Assembly: GCF_902806685.2 (NCBI RefSeq)
Contig: NC_048542.1
Coordinates: 5,254,533 to 5,318,532 of the forward strand
DNA: 64,000 nt
Origin: Maniola hyperantus
Taxonomy: Eukaryota; Arthropoda; Insecta; Lepidoptera; Nymphalidae
Reading direction: 5' to 3'
Positions 1 through 11,080 of this stretch are shown in pieces. The notes under the pieces were generated by a model, which had not been told where the DNA came from, did not search any database, and worked only from the letters and a program-made list of their open reading frames with translations. The translations under genes and the position numbers were made by a program. Positions within the stretch are counted from its first letter, which is position 1. Every line of letters begins with the position of its first letter.

Positions 1-444
1 GTTACATTTTTTGTATCGAAATCCAATGGTCTTCAAAATCTTCGTTAAAGAACTTTCCCCACCGAAGAATAATCCAGCTTCCTTCAGTGAATGCACCAAC
101 TTTTTTCTTGTTGGATACTCCTTCTGTAAATAGTAGCCGTAAACATGTCTTCGGATAGCATCGGCATCAAAGCTATCGATGCCTACGACTGGTTTTGCTC
201 GTTTTCTCTTTTTTGGTGTGTGAAGTTTATTTTCTTCTGTGCCAGTCTCGCCATATTTTTTTTTAGTTATCCGTCTAACAGTTCGTTGTCCAATATTAAG
301 CGCATCAGCTACGCGTTCAACCACTGACGTTATAGGTAAAATTGGCCCTCCATTTTGAGCTTCACGATCGAAATAGTTACGAAGGCGTATTAGGAACTCA
401 CGTGTCTGACTATTTAGAACAGTTCTCTGCGTACGTTCGGTCAT
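1..444 (-). CDS. Tc1/IS630-like transposase, N-terminal part, cut by window edge
   Basis: An open frame on the minus strand starts at the ATG at 444-442 and stays open for 148 codons to the window edge, so it is incomplete at its C-terminus. Residues near 45-60 (IGQRTVRRITKKKYGE) read as a helix-turn-helix. A basic stretch follows (KKRKRAKPVVGIDSF), then a region ending in LKTIGFRYKK. This order of HTH, basic linker and a segment leading to a DDE domain is usual for Tc1/IS630-type transposases in insects. The catalytic residues would lie outside the window. No terminal inverted repeat was identified on the inner side. It may be a live copy or a decayed one; only the reading frame can be judged here. 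Confidence 0.6.
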   Translation of the reverse strand, partial: MTERTQRTVLNSQTREFLIRLRNYFDREAQNGGPILPITSVVERVADALNIGQRTVRRITKKKYGETGTEENKLHTPKKRKRAKPVVGIDSFDADAIRRHVYGYYLQKEYPTRKKLVHSLKEAGLFFGGESSLTKILKTIGFRYKKCN

Positions 445-1066
445 ATCGACGAAATCCACAACAAAGGGCTTGAACAGAGTCCAAATTAACGAGCAAGGGT
501 CAACAGTAATGCAGTATCAATATTTGAAATCCAAAGCCAGGTCAAAACTATATCACAATCGCATTGCACTGACAGTTTATACTTTTCGAAGCAACGTCAA
601 TTCGAAACTGCTTTGTTTTGCATTGAGCATTGACGCGAGTTTGCCGGAGGTAGTAGTTGTGCTAGCCAGCGATCCTATGTGACGATCGTATTAGATTCCA
701 TTTTTAAAAATTTATTGATATTTTTTTGCGATTTCAGAGGTTTGTCCACATAGTGAAAATTGTTCATATTCACAAGTACATTCACCCCTTAAATGGTGCA
801 AACTGATTTTTCTACACTTGTATACATTTAAGAAATCAATTTAATAAATAAATTTTGAGTCCTAAACCTAAAACTACATTCGATAAAATTTATGAATCTC
901 TGCACATCACTATCGTCAATAAAGTAATACAATTATTTCCTTCAAAGTCGTTATCAATTAATACGGAACTTCATGAGCGGACAAACGTCAAACCGGCCAT
1001 CATAGCGTGCCGCTAGTTTAAGTGCAAATTGACAATACTTAATATCATTTAATTTAATATATCTAA
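445..1066. other. No gene seen; AT-rich flank of the transposase
   Basis: This stretch may include the 5' untranslated part and end of the transposon at 1-444, but I could not find its inverted repeat. Nothing else is recognisable. Confidence 0.4.
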
Positions 1067-1297
1067 CTAGATGATGCCCGCGACTTCGTCCGCGTGGATT
1101 TAGGTTTTTAAAAATCCCGTGGGAACTCTTTGATTTTCCGGGATAAAAAGTAGCCTATGTCCTTCCCTGGGATGCAAGCTACCGCTGAACCAAATTTCGT
1201 CAAGATCGGTTGAACGGATGGGCCGTGAAAGGCTAGCAGACAGACAGGCAGACATAACAGACGGACACACTTTTGCATTTATAATATTAAGTATGGA
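1067..1297 (-). mobile_element. Lep1-type non-autonomous Helitron
   Basis: Read on the minus strand the element begins TCCATACTTAATATTATAAA, carries a GTCT/GACA-rich region, and ends in a GC hairpin (CCGCG..CGCGG around 1075-1095) followed by CATCTAGT. A TC start, 3' hairpin and CTAG end are Helitron hallmarks. The same consensus recurs at least ten times in the window. Confidence 0.7.
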
Positions 1298-1319
1298 GAA
1301 TTAGCTCGATCCATCCAGT

Positions 1320-1574
1320 AGCTTAAGCTGTACCTACGTTGATGGATCAGTCAGTCAGACAGTCAGTCAGTCAGTCACCTTTTCCTTTTATATATCTATA
1401 TCTATCCACGTACAGCTCAAACTACTGGACGGATCGGACTGAAATTCAGCTCGCAGATAGCTATTATGACGTAGGCATCTGCTAAGAAAGTATTTTTGAA
1501 GATTCAACCCCTGAGGTGGTAAAATAGAGGTTTGTTGTATAGTCCACACAGACGAAGTTGCGGGTATGAGCTAG
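1320..1574 (+). mobile_element. Second Helitron-like subfamily, with (CAGT)n start
   Basis: This copy has a tandem CAGT run at its left and ends with a GACGAAGTTGCGGG hairpin remnant followed by GAGCTAGT. The body (GGACGGATCGGACTGAAATTC, then CCCCTGAGGTGGT) differs from the Lep1 copies but matches copies near 51.7 and 56.9 kb. Confidence 0.55.
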
Positions 1575-1617
1575 TTTAGATATATAGATTCCATTATATC
1601 AGCATAATATGATAATA

Positions 1618-1830
1618 CTAGATGATGCCCGCGACTTCGTCCGCGTGGATTTAGCTTTTTAAAAATCCTGTGGGAACTCTTCAATTTTCCGGGATAAAAA
1701 GTAGCCTATGTCCTTCCCCGGGATGTAACCTATCTCTGTACCAAATTTCGTCAAAATTGGTAGAACGGTTGAGCCGTGAAAATCTAGCAGACAGACAGAC
1801 ACACTTTCGCATTTATAATATTAGTATGGA
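1618..1830 (-). mobile_element. Lep1-type non-autonomous Helitron
   Basis: A near-identical but shorter relative of the copy at 1067-1297, with the same CTAGT/hairpin end at 1617-1650 and the ATTTATAATATTAGTATGGA end at 1811-1830. Confidence 0.7.
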
Positions 1831-2625
1831 TTATTATCCCCACCTTAACAAGCAATAAATTTTATTTTGCATAGTAAACTGAAACTATTTCAAGAACTTT
1901 ACAATTCAGCGAATATTTGAATAATGAACGTTTCCCGGAGTTGAAGCAGAGTTTTCTTTAAATGGTCAGTGTCCAGTAAAATGCCAGATTCAGTATTAAC
2001 GAGACATAACGACGGCGAAGTGCCAATACCTCCTATCTTACATTTTTCATGAAATTCACTTTTTTATAATTTCCAATTCTAAGGTCAAATTAGCATGTTA
2101 TAGTAAAATCTCCGAACTACATTTTCAAATGTAACAGCATTTATTAAATACAAGAAATACCTTCTAACTAAATCAGCGTAACTTTTTTATGGCATTACCT
2201 CCTAACTTTTATAGGACACGTCTATACGTGTCTCCTGATCATTTTCGAATGTACTTCTACCGTGGCGGCGTCCATAGCGTACGGCGCGGGTTGCGGAAGG
2301 GGTAAGAGGGTGATCCTAAGAATTGAAAAGTCAGTTGGCTGCAATTCGTGTTTCGACAAGTTACCGTTTTAAGTATGAGAATCAAAATTAATAATGTAAT
2401 TTTGTATTTATAGTGTTTATTACGTGTTGACTAGTTTAAGAAGTTTAAATAGGAATCTTAAATATAATAGGTAAGTAAAGATTGCTAATAATATTTTGTT
2501 TATGTAGGCAATGGTGATTATTATACATCTCCTAAGTGTTTTTATTGTAGATAGGATATATTTCTCGTACTTTTTTATTTTGTTGATGTAATTAGAAGGT
2601 ATTGTTTTAATAATGTTTCAGAAAA

Positions 2626-5112
2626 ATGTCTCGAATGGCAAGGCGTTATCAAGGTGTACGGGCTGGACAAATGTTCAACATACTTGGACTTGGAGGACTT
2701 GCGGAGGATGCGCAGCAACAAACTTCTACTCCTTCTAAGTCATGTAAGAATTTGTACCTATCACTGATTTTCATGGCAAGCAATTACTAGACTTAATTCT
2801 GGGGTCCGACAAATTGTATTAAGGTTTTAAGATTATTAAGTTTATTTTATTATCTTTTCAGATACACTCGATAAGCTGATATCTGAGAAAAAATCAAAAA
2901 CCTGTGTGAACGTGTCTCCAATACCAAAGCGATGTAAGATTACTAAATCTGATTCACTTACAAACATTCCTAAGAGTAACCGTTTAAAGACTCAACGACG
3001 CTGTTCTTCGGTTCCACCTACAATTACAGTACAGTATGCAAAACGAAACAATTTTGATATTTGCAGTGATGGTACTATTGCTGACAGAGGACGCAGCTTA
3101 TCAATGTCAGCTCTCACTTGCGATGACACCAAAGACTCAGGTAATAAAAGATGCTCCTCAGTTCCGCCTTTATACTTCCATACTTACGAGAGTGCCCAGA
3201 TGCTAGAATCTGTACCTTATAACCTAATTGACGAAACCATTTCCTATGATGGTGACTGTTCTGGCGAAGACACTGACGTCACTTACTGCCCCTCAGACAT
3301 TGATCAAGTTTCGAACAATTCTAGTGCACAGTCACTTATAGATGAACCTTCCACTTCATCGGGTATTTATCATGGTAATCCAAACGAAGGAAGAAAACGC
3401 CAAATTAAAGGTGACTCAAATGACTGGAAGAAAATAAAAAATAAGAAACTTCGTATGCTAGGACAAGAATATCTAGGATACACAAAGCCAAAAGATAGAA
3501 AACTTATGCAAAATAAAATAAGACCTGCTAGACAATTAGGTGAAAGATGTGTTTCACAGTTTTGCAGAAAAAGTAAGATACGAAATTGCGAAAAATTTAA
3601 TGACGAAAAACGGCAAGAGATACACAACATGTTTTGGAAGAGTATGAATTGGGACCAGCGCAAAGTATATGTCGCTGGTCTCGTCTGCCGTAAGGGAACG
3701 ACACGTAAAACGTGCGATCAGTCGTCGAGACGAGAAGGCACGTTTCAATATTTTTGCCAGTAAATGGACACCAAAATTTACAGGTTTGCAGAACAACCTT
3801 CTTAAATACTTTGTGCCTTGGATCATACACCGTTCAATCCTGGGTAAAAAAATCGCGTGTTGGTGTGATTCCCTGCCAGGAAATACAAAATATAGCAAGA
3901 GTTAATAATCCAAGGCCTGCTCAGCGAAAACTTGTAACTGCAGGAGAATTTTTAAATAATCTTCCTAAATTACCGTCGCACTATGCAAGAAAAGATTCTA
4001 GAAAATTATATTTAGAACCTATTTACCGATCTTTAAGCGATTTGTATAAACGTTATAAAGAATACTGCGTTAAGAACGAGAAGCCTATAGTTTCTCGTTT
4101 CACTTTCGAGAAACTATTTCACGATAAAAATTTATCCCTATACACTCTAAAAAAAGACAGGTGCGATATCTGCAGCGGTCATGCAGTAGGGAACATTTCT
4201 ACTATCGATTATGAACAACACACTAGACGCAAAAACAGAGCAAGAGAAGAGAAAGAAAGCGATAAAAAAAAGGCGAAATCTGGAGAATTTATCTTGCTGT
4301 CTATGGATTTAGAGTCAGTAAAAGTATGCCCTTATCTGACTGCCAGCGCCCTATATTTTAAAACAAAACTTACATGTCATAATTTTACCGTTTATGACCT
4401 GGTTACCCACCAAGCTTCGTGTTATTGGTTCGATGAAACCTGCGCAGATTTGACTGCTAGTACTTTCTCATCTTTTTTATGCGATTACATCGAGAGATTC
4501 TGTTTGTCCAAACGATTGCCCATAGTTATTTACTCCGATGGATGCACCTACCAAAACAGGAACAATATAATGGCAAATGCTCTGTTAAATATTAGTGTTA
4601 CAAACGGAGTGACTATCACACAGAAGTACTTAGAGCCCGGGCACACCCAAATGGAGTGTGATGCAGTCCATGCTGCAATTGAAAGAAAACTAAAAAATAG
4701 GGAAATACATCTTCCCAGCGATTATATAACTGTGACGAAGGAGGCACGAATAAACCCTGCCCCCTATGAAGCTATTCAAATAAATTACGATTTCGTTAAG
4801 GACTTCAATAATAGATCAACGTGGAGGTACAGCAGCATAAGACCCGGGCGAAAACCTGGAGATCCTGTTGTTGTAGATATACGAGCCATCCAATACGGAC
4901 CAGGAGGAATTATTACCTTTAAAATTAATTTTGACGATGACTGGTCTGAGCTACCTGGAAGATCAAAAAAACTACTAACTTCTGTAAATTACTCACCGCT
5001 GCATACTGCGCCAATTCCTATAGCGTCTACTAAGTTTAATCATCTCCAGCAATTAAAAGAAGTATTGCCAAGAGACTGTCATTTATTTTATGACACTTTA
5101 CCACACGAGTGA
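2626..5112 (+). pseudogene. Transposase of the 4-kb element, two exons, one frameshift
   Basis: Exon 1 is 2626-2743 and begins MSRMARRYQG; a GTAAGA donor and a TTTTCAG acceptor join it to exon 2 at 2862. A possible 5' UTR acceptor (TGTTTCAG) lies at 2613-2620. Exon 2 reads to a stop at 3761-3763, but family-like sequence continues one frame over to 5112, so a single base is missing in the T-run 3751-3755. The N-terminal third is basic and low complexity. The C-terminal part has a possible zinc-binding CDICSGH and a probable RNase H-like core: LSMDLESVK (first Asp), IYSDGCTYQNRN (second Asp), and EPGHTQMECDAVHAAIERK (candidate third acid). This type of protein is widespread and unnamed in insects and may correspond to a DUF7869-like family. 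Function as the transposase is inferred from its place between matched TIRs. Confidence 0.7.
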
Positions 5113-5132
5113 TCGGTTATAGAGAGAGTAAC

Positions 5133-5590
5133 AGCGCTTGCCAGATCTTAGTTATTTTATAAAAGCATAAAATTTATCTGCTTATTGTTCCTAACACAGG
5201 CAGGAACGATCAGCAACTATGAAGTTTAGATCATGGTGGCTTTGGGAGATAACAGGTAATAAAGGAGCAAAAAATCTACGTCATAGTATAAAGTTTAATT
5301 TTTTTATATTTTCTTCGAAATAATATTAGAAACCACGTCATGCATTGCCAAACACTTAGTGTCGTGGCAACCCCCTGCCAGCCAGACACCCTTAGAGTCT
5401 AAGGGTGTCTAACAAGAAGTTGCCACGATACTAAGTATCTGGAAATGCATGACGTGATTTCTAATACTATTCCGAAATAAAAAAATTAGACTAGGTCCAA
5501 ACTTCATAGTCACTGATCTTAAGTTGTGATGGGGATAATATGCAGATAAATTTTCAGCTTTTATAAAATAACGAAGATCTGGCACATGCT
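5133..5590. mobile_element. Fold-back MITE (TIR GCCAGATCTTAG.TTATTTTATAAAAGC)
   Basis: Arms at 5140-5181 and 5542-5583 are reverse complements (GCCAGATCTT, TTATTTTATAAAAGC, AAATTTATCTGC), and the centre is a palindrome (AGACACCCTTAGA / TCTAAGGGTGTCT, about 5386-5412). The element lies just 3' of the transposase stop. Pieces of the same family recur near 22,950, 30,780 and 44,410, so it is an independent family nested in the larger transposon. Confidence 0.7.
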
Positions 5591-5991
5591 GGCTCATTCA
5601 CAATCCATTACATTTGTGTACTTTTTTAGTTTTCTTAAGTTACATTCAACTTATTTGTTAAGATTGCTTTTATTAGACACCCTAATAATTGTCTGATAGT
5701 AAAAAAATAAAGTATCTGATTTAAAACTTCTTTTATTAAAGCCTCCTAAGTATCTTTATTTTATAACATAAAATAGATAACCTTAATGTCAATACCTTCT
5801 AACTAACCGAATACCTACTACACTATCTTAAAATATTATAATATAATATCAGAAATAAAGCATTAATTATTATTATTCTTAACAAAGAAACACATTTATC
5901 AATTTTTTATTAGTCAAGAAATTAAACGTTTTTTTCACTTTGTGTAAAATATTGATTTCGGTAGTTAGAAGTTATTGGTACTTCGCCATCG

Positions 5992-8830
5992 ATAAGTATA
6001 TCATTATAAAATATGAACGCACTATCAATAGCTATCGGCTAATCAGTGGCTTTGGCGAATATCAGCCGCTATCTGATACAAGCGCATAAAGATGCTACGG
6101 ATAGCCGTATCTCAGATGTAGCGATAAATGGCAGCCAGCCGAAATACGGAGCGCAACAAAAAGGTGCGCGCCCGATGGATGGTGTCATACAACTTACAAC
6201 ATAACCTCTTCGTTGGTCTAGAAGCTAGCTTTTTCGGCTACAGAATAAAAGGCCTTTTGCTCAATTTATACACTAGCGCTTGACTACGATCAGAGATCAA
6301 ACCTGCTGTACATGACGTAGGCTAAAGTGATGAGAGGAGAAAACTAAAGCTGAAAGGGCATATTGGTATCCTAGCAGTTCCAATTAAAAACGAGGAAGCA
6401 AATTCCTTCGTACGTGCCCGTGGGATTTCGACGACGTATGGGTGCAGACCTTGACGATGACGATCTCGATTTAGAGTCCCGGGACGGGCCGAAAAACTCG
6501 CAGTATATAGCAGCCTGAGGTTGGCAGAGTTATATACCTCCGTGCCTCGAAAGCATCTAAATTTGTTCGCCCTGTGCCTGGTCTCCTTCCAGACTCATTG
6601 GACTATGAGAATGAAATTATAGAGAGTAACATTACGTTACTACGTTACGGTACTACGTTAACATAGACACTTGTTCTCCTGCGTGTCTAGTTAGCTAGTA
6701 TACCAAAACTCGGTCAGAAGTAGCAATTTCGACTAGCGTGGGTCATCTTTCTTGCTACACCTTACATTTACGTCTACAATTTTAAACTTTCTTTCACCTA
6801 TCAAGTTCAGGATGTTAAGCCTGTGATTTCAAAGAATGGCCGCGAGTTTTGAGTCAATAGTATCTAATCGTAGTGACTAGTGAGTTCATAGACACTATGC
6901 CCATGAATGAACATCTGGATTAGGGAAGTAGGATTTGGTAAAAATAGGTTAGGTCGGCCTTATTGTTACATTTCTATTTAAAAGTTCTCTTGTAAGAAGA
7001 AAGCTTTAAGAATAATGGATCATCATTAAATGCGCAATTTTGCATACCGTCGTCCAGGCGGTGTTCGCAAAGGCTAGTGTGACACTCTTATTTAGTATCG
7101 TCGACCGGTAGCACACGCCTGTCGCGGCCCAACGTCTGCAGTCTACACTCAGGCCTACCCTGCAACCATAGGACGTCCTACAGGATAGGTATTCCGAATA
7201 CGGCATAAGTATAAGCTATACAGAGTAGAGCTTAAAATAAATTGATCAAAAGCTCTCAGCAAGATTTTGTTCATCATCATAATCAACCAATCGCCAGCTC
7301 ACTACAGAACACGGATCTCCTCTCTGAATACGAAGGGTTTAGGCCATAGGCCGCTCCTTAATTATGTATTGGTAAAAAATACTTTGGTCAACTTACCTAA
7401 CAGATAAAACGAGGGTAAATAGCTGCCAGCCCTATAAATACCTAATATCAGGATGCTACGAGATTAATTTTATTTACTGAAACTAAAAAGTATGGATAGA
7501 AGAAAATCGTGTAAAAATTTAATTCTAAATGCAACTGCAGTCCGTAGCGAAGGTGCAACCGTACGTAGGTACGCGGAGGTTTTATTTAATTTATTTAGCG
7601 GCAAAGTAGTTTAGCAAAGGTGGGCCCCAAAGTAGTTTCGTCCCGTCCCGATCCGAACTAATTACGAATAAGTATCGGCACCAGATCGAATCTTGTCCCT
7701 TTGCTCTCTTCCTGAAAGATCGTTGCGTTGATCGGAACAGGTACAAGGAAAAAGGTGACTGCCGACAGACCTAATATGGATGTGACCCGAATGCATTTCA
7801 AAATATTAAGGAAGAACTAAAAGTTTTTTTATTTTTCGATTTGAAGCTCTAATAAAATCGATTATTAATTATCCCAAAAGGGATTAGTCAGGATGATGGC
7901 AGGAGACCTGATGGTTTGACGCTGGTTCCCTGGAAACGGGAAGGGCGCTAATGTGGGACGCAACGTGCGTTGACACATTGACCCCGTGTCATATCAGGGA
8001 GACAGTATCAAGACCAAGCGCCGCGCCGCCCCGCAGCAAAAATGGCTGAAAACGGCAAGCGGCACAAGTAGGTATGCCTCTCATATCGAGAGTTACATTT
8101 TTGTTCCGTTTGCCATGGAGACCCTAGGGTCATGAAGTCTTAGTGCTAAAAAAATATACGAGACATTTCACCGTGATTAATAGCCTCATCTGGAGACAGA
8201 AGAGCTGGCTCATTTTTTGCGTACCATGGATCAGCCTAGCTGTCCAGCGCAAAAATGCAGCCAGTATTCTTGGCACCATTCCACGCAGGCATGATTTATA
8301 TTGTAATTAGATAAGGCTAGCTTTAAATTTTATTGTAATATATTCCATATTTTGAAAAAAAAAATTGTTTTAATTAATGAAATGCTCTATAAAGTTTTTC
8401 ATTTTAATTTTTTCAATATGAAGCTCTAAAATTTAAACTCTAAGTAATAAAATCAATTGATGTAGAGATTTTTGTTTTAATTTCTTAGTTTCATCAGATA
8501 CTTACCTACTGCGAGTAGGTACCACTTTCACTACATATTATTACAAGTACCAACGTATGCTGACATATTACTAGGTATTACTTAATATAATTTACAAAAT
8601 ATAATATAGTTACAAAATACTACTTAATATAGTTTACAAAACTTCTCTATGAATTGATGACTTAATTATAATACTTATTATCATTAAAACTGGTAACAGT
8701 ACGGCGATTTGATAAAGAAGAAAAATAATACAAAACTGAATATTATTTTATTTTGAGACTGGCCGGTCATTCAACCGGTCATATCAACATCATTCTTTTG
8801 TTTACAATTAAAATATTTTTACAAACGGTT
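5992..8830. other. Gene-free stretch with old repeat fragments
   Basis: No coding frame longer than background is seen. Position 6480-6640 resembles the tail of a lepidopteran LINE (a CCGTGCCTCGAAAGCA-type segment), and 7263-7350 is a fragment of the minus-oriented SINE family seen complete at 47,013. The rest is AT-rich and unassigned. Confidence 0.4.
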
Positions 8831-8950
8831 TATAGTCCGCGACTGGTTGAGATGGCAATCGAGATATGAGACGGAGGAACGCCCCGTACACCCGCACGTC
8901 ACCCCCACTATCCCGCACCGGGTTAACGCGGGGGCCGCGAGCTCAGCAGA
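8831..8950. mobile_element. GC-rich MITE (GCGACAGGTCGAGATGGCAATC family), truncated
   Basis: The left end TAGTCCGCGACTGGTTGAGA and the GC-rich body are present, but the right end is missing. Complete relatives are at 18,486, 43,952 and 50,249. Confidence 0.6.
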
Positions 8951-9117
8951 CAGTAAGTTTTTAACCAGGCATAGCATATTTTAATATACTTATGGGGCCA
9001 CTAAAAATTGTGAAATAATACATATATGTGTGAGTTAATGTACCTATTTCTATAATCATTATATTTTTTGCCGGTGCTAATTAGCCGCACGAACCGTCTA
9101 CTCTACTTACTCTTCTA

Positions 9118-9266
9118 CCTACTAGGTGGACGGACGACACTAGACGATACGCAGGGAGCTGCTGGATTCAGGCGGAGCAAGACCGTGGCGTGTGGAAGTC
9201 CCTACGAGAGACCTATGTCCAACAGTGGAAGTATATCGGTTGATGATGATGATGATGATGATGAAA
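9118..9266 (+). mobile_element. RTE-like LINE 3' tail
   Basis: The sequence encodes the end of a reverse-transcriptase reading frame (TLDDTQGAAGFRRSKTVACG in one frame) and finishes in (GATGAT)n. A longer copy is at 21,055-21,375. Confidence 0.65.
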
Positions 9267-9459
9267 GATACCTACACTTTAAGGTCTACAAAATATCTAA
9301 TTCTAAGCAGTTGCATAAACTTCCGTATAGATCGTTTTATTTCAAGTAGATATATTTATAGTATAGATCAATAAATACTTAACACTTAAAGGTCGCTGGC
9401 GTGCGCGACCACGTAAATAATTAGATAGCGCTAATTAAAAGCGACTACTTGGTCTGAAG

Positions 9460-9925
9460 CGCCGGCTGCACCATGCGAAGTTAACTGTGCTTAATCAAAG
9501 GTTAATCTAGAGCTACCGGGTAATATGGAAGTTTCAGTTTATATCATGTTTAAAGCACAGGGTCTATCTCTATAAATCAACTTTTTTTTGCCAAATTATG
9601 AATACAAAATATTTGTTGTTTATTAATTATGTTGTTTAATAATTAATTTTTATCTATTGCTTTCTTAAAATAACATCAAAAAATTATTAATCGTACGATA
9701 AAAATTTCACTAAGCTATTAATGTTATTGTTTATAGGCCCTCGAATTTACCAAGTCCTATTGCTAATAGTACGAACTGTAAAATAGCTGTTAAAAATTAA
9801 GATTTAGTAAATCCTAGATTTACTGTAGTACGGGCTTTTACAACAGTGCCCATAAAACATTGTATTAAAACTTAATCTGCGCTTAACATAGGTATTATTA
9901 CTATCGTCGGTGCAGCCGGTCCGCG
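9460..9925. mobile_element. MITE with CCGGCTGCACC terminal repeats
   Basis: CCGGCTGCACC at the left (about 9461) is matched by GGTGCAGCCGG at the right (about 9911). Inner arms are also related (GTTAACTGTGCTTAATC versus the reverse complement of GATTAAG..TTAAC-type sequence). No coding frame is inside. Confidence 0.5.
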
Positions 9926-10164
9926 CCAAATGCGGTGGTAATGTACCGCGGCGGCTAGCTAATTCCAACTTGATACCGCGCGGTATTCTAAAAGCTATCT
10001 AATTTACTGCCGATACCTCTACCAATTGACGCATTTCCTTTGAAATTGCAATTCTTATCTACGTTATTAAAAGAAATCTCTTGTTTTTGAAATAGCGCCT
10101 TTTCTTGGTCTTTTTATAATGGTCTACTTACTTACAGCACAGAATAATAATATAATAGTGCTTA

Positions 10165-10323
10165 CAGTGCGACAAGGCTCTCTTGTCACTTGAATGACAT
10201 TGACAGGGAGGCGCTGTTGGAGAACAAAGGCTAAGAATATTCAAACAAGAACAAAGGGGACACTTGACGGCAACCGCGTTAGTTCCGATTTTCACCATGC
10301 GCCAAGATAGCCTTGTCGCACTG
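10165..10323. mobile_element. 159-bp MITE with perfect TIRs and TA target duplication
   Basis: CAGTGCGACAAGGCT at 10165-10179 is exactly repeated in reverse complement at 10309-10323. Both ends are flanked by TA (10163-10164 and 10324-10325), as for Tc1/mariner-type insertions. A diverged copy lies near 55,755-55,885 in the TTC4-METTL3 intergenic region. This copy is inserted directly upstream of, or within, the LINE fragment that follows. Confidence 0.7.
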
Positions 10324-10325
10324 TA

Positions 10326-10885
10326 TTGACCTTGTATGACAGACCAGATAGAGTTTTACGATCAGCGGGAAAACTCATTCTAGCGCCACCTACACATCGG
10401 ACAAAATACTTTAAGAATTCCTTCACGGTCACTGCTATCTGTTTATGGAACGAGCTTCCCTCGCAAATGCATCGTGCTGAATCCCTTAACAAATTTAAAA
10501 TTGACGTCAAAGATCATTACCTATCTCTTTGCTATCATCAGTAACGGCATAGTTTATTATTTAAATCTATATGTGTATATATCTATGTAGTCTTATGTAT
10601 GTCTATTATACTTTATTTGTATGTATTAGTGTATTAACAATATGTATATTATATTCTTATTATATGGTTTAGTTTATTTAGCTATTGGTATTTAGGTTTA
10701 TTTTACACCACCTCCCATTGTCCATTTGTTCGTTTTTTCCCTAGCGTTAAGGTTGTCTGGAAGAGATCGCTATTGAGCGATAAGACCGCCTTTTTGTACC
10801 TACTTAATAAGATTTCTTTTTGTAACCTGTCATTTGTGTTTCTGTGGTGCAATAAAGTATATACATACATACATACATACATATT
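10326..10885 (+). mobile_element. LINE fragment, reverse-transcriptase C-terminus with 3' tail
   Basis: Positions 10326-10541 encode 72 residues, including APPTHRTKYFKNSFTVTAIC and LWNELPSQMH, the usual C-terminal end of CR1/jockey-like reverse transcriptases (an RT..NSF..RLWN pattern). A long untranslated tail follows and ends GGTGCAATAAAGTATATACATA with an (ACAT)n run. The same tail recurs at 59,335. It is 5' truncated. Confidence 0.65.
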
Positions 10886-10984
10886 TTGCTTAGACAACTG
10901 ACAACTTTTCATTCTTCGAAACATATTAGGAAATCAATAACATAGGTTTACCAACTGAAGCACTTTCTTTGAAATTGTAATTGA

Positions 10985-11080
10985 GGTGGCGCGGCGCGGG
11001 ACACTGTGGCATGTGGAAATCCCTACAACTTACAAGAGACCTATAGATATCCAGCAATGGACGTCTATCGGTTGACAACG
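10985..11080 (+). mobile_element. RTE-like LINE tail fragment
   Basis: A short match to the RTE tail (GTGGCATGTGGAAATCCCTA, then CAGCAATGGACGTCTATCGG), lacking the GAT repeat. Confidence 0.5.

Larger units (their letters stand above)
2010..5991 (+). mobile_element. 4-kb DNA transposon with TIRs and 4-bp target duplication (possibly Sola-like)
   Basis: Left end CGACGGCGAAGTGCCAATAC (2010-2029) and the reverse complement of the right end CGATGGCGAAGTACCAATAA (5972-5991) match at 17 of 20 bases, and similarity continues inward for about ten more bases (CTCCTATCT versus TTCTAACT). Both ends are flanked by ATAA (2006-2009 and 5992-5995), a 4-bp direct duplication. Inside lies one two-exon transposase ORF. 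Copies of the motif CAATACCTTCTAACT recur near both ends (about 2158, 2197, 2588 in reverse, 5741 and 5791) and look like transposase binding sites. A 4-bp duplication is known for the Sola superfamily; assignment beyond that needs a protein search. A fold-back MITE sits inside the 3' part. Confidence 0.75.

Noticed and set aside
1340..1380. CRISPR-like short direct repeats (CAGT units)
   Set aside because: It is a microsatellite inside a Helitron-like element, without spacers.
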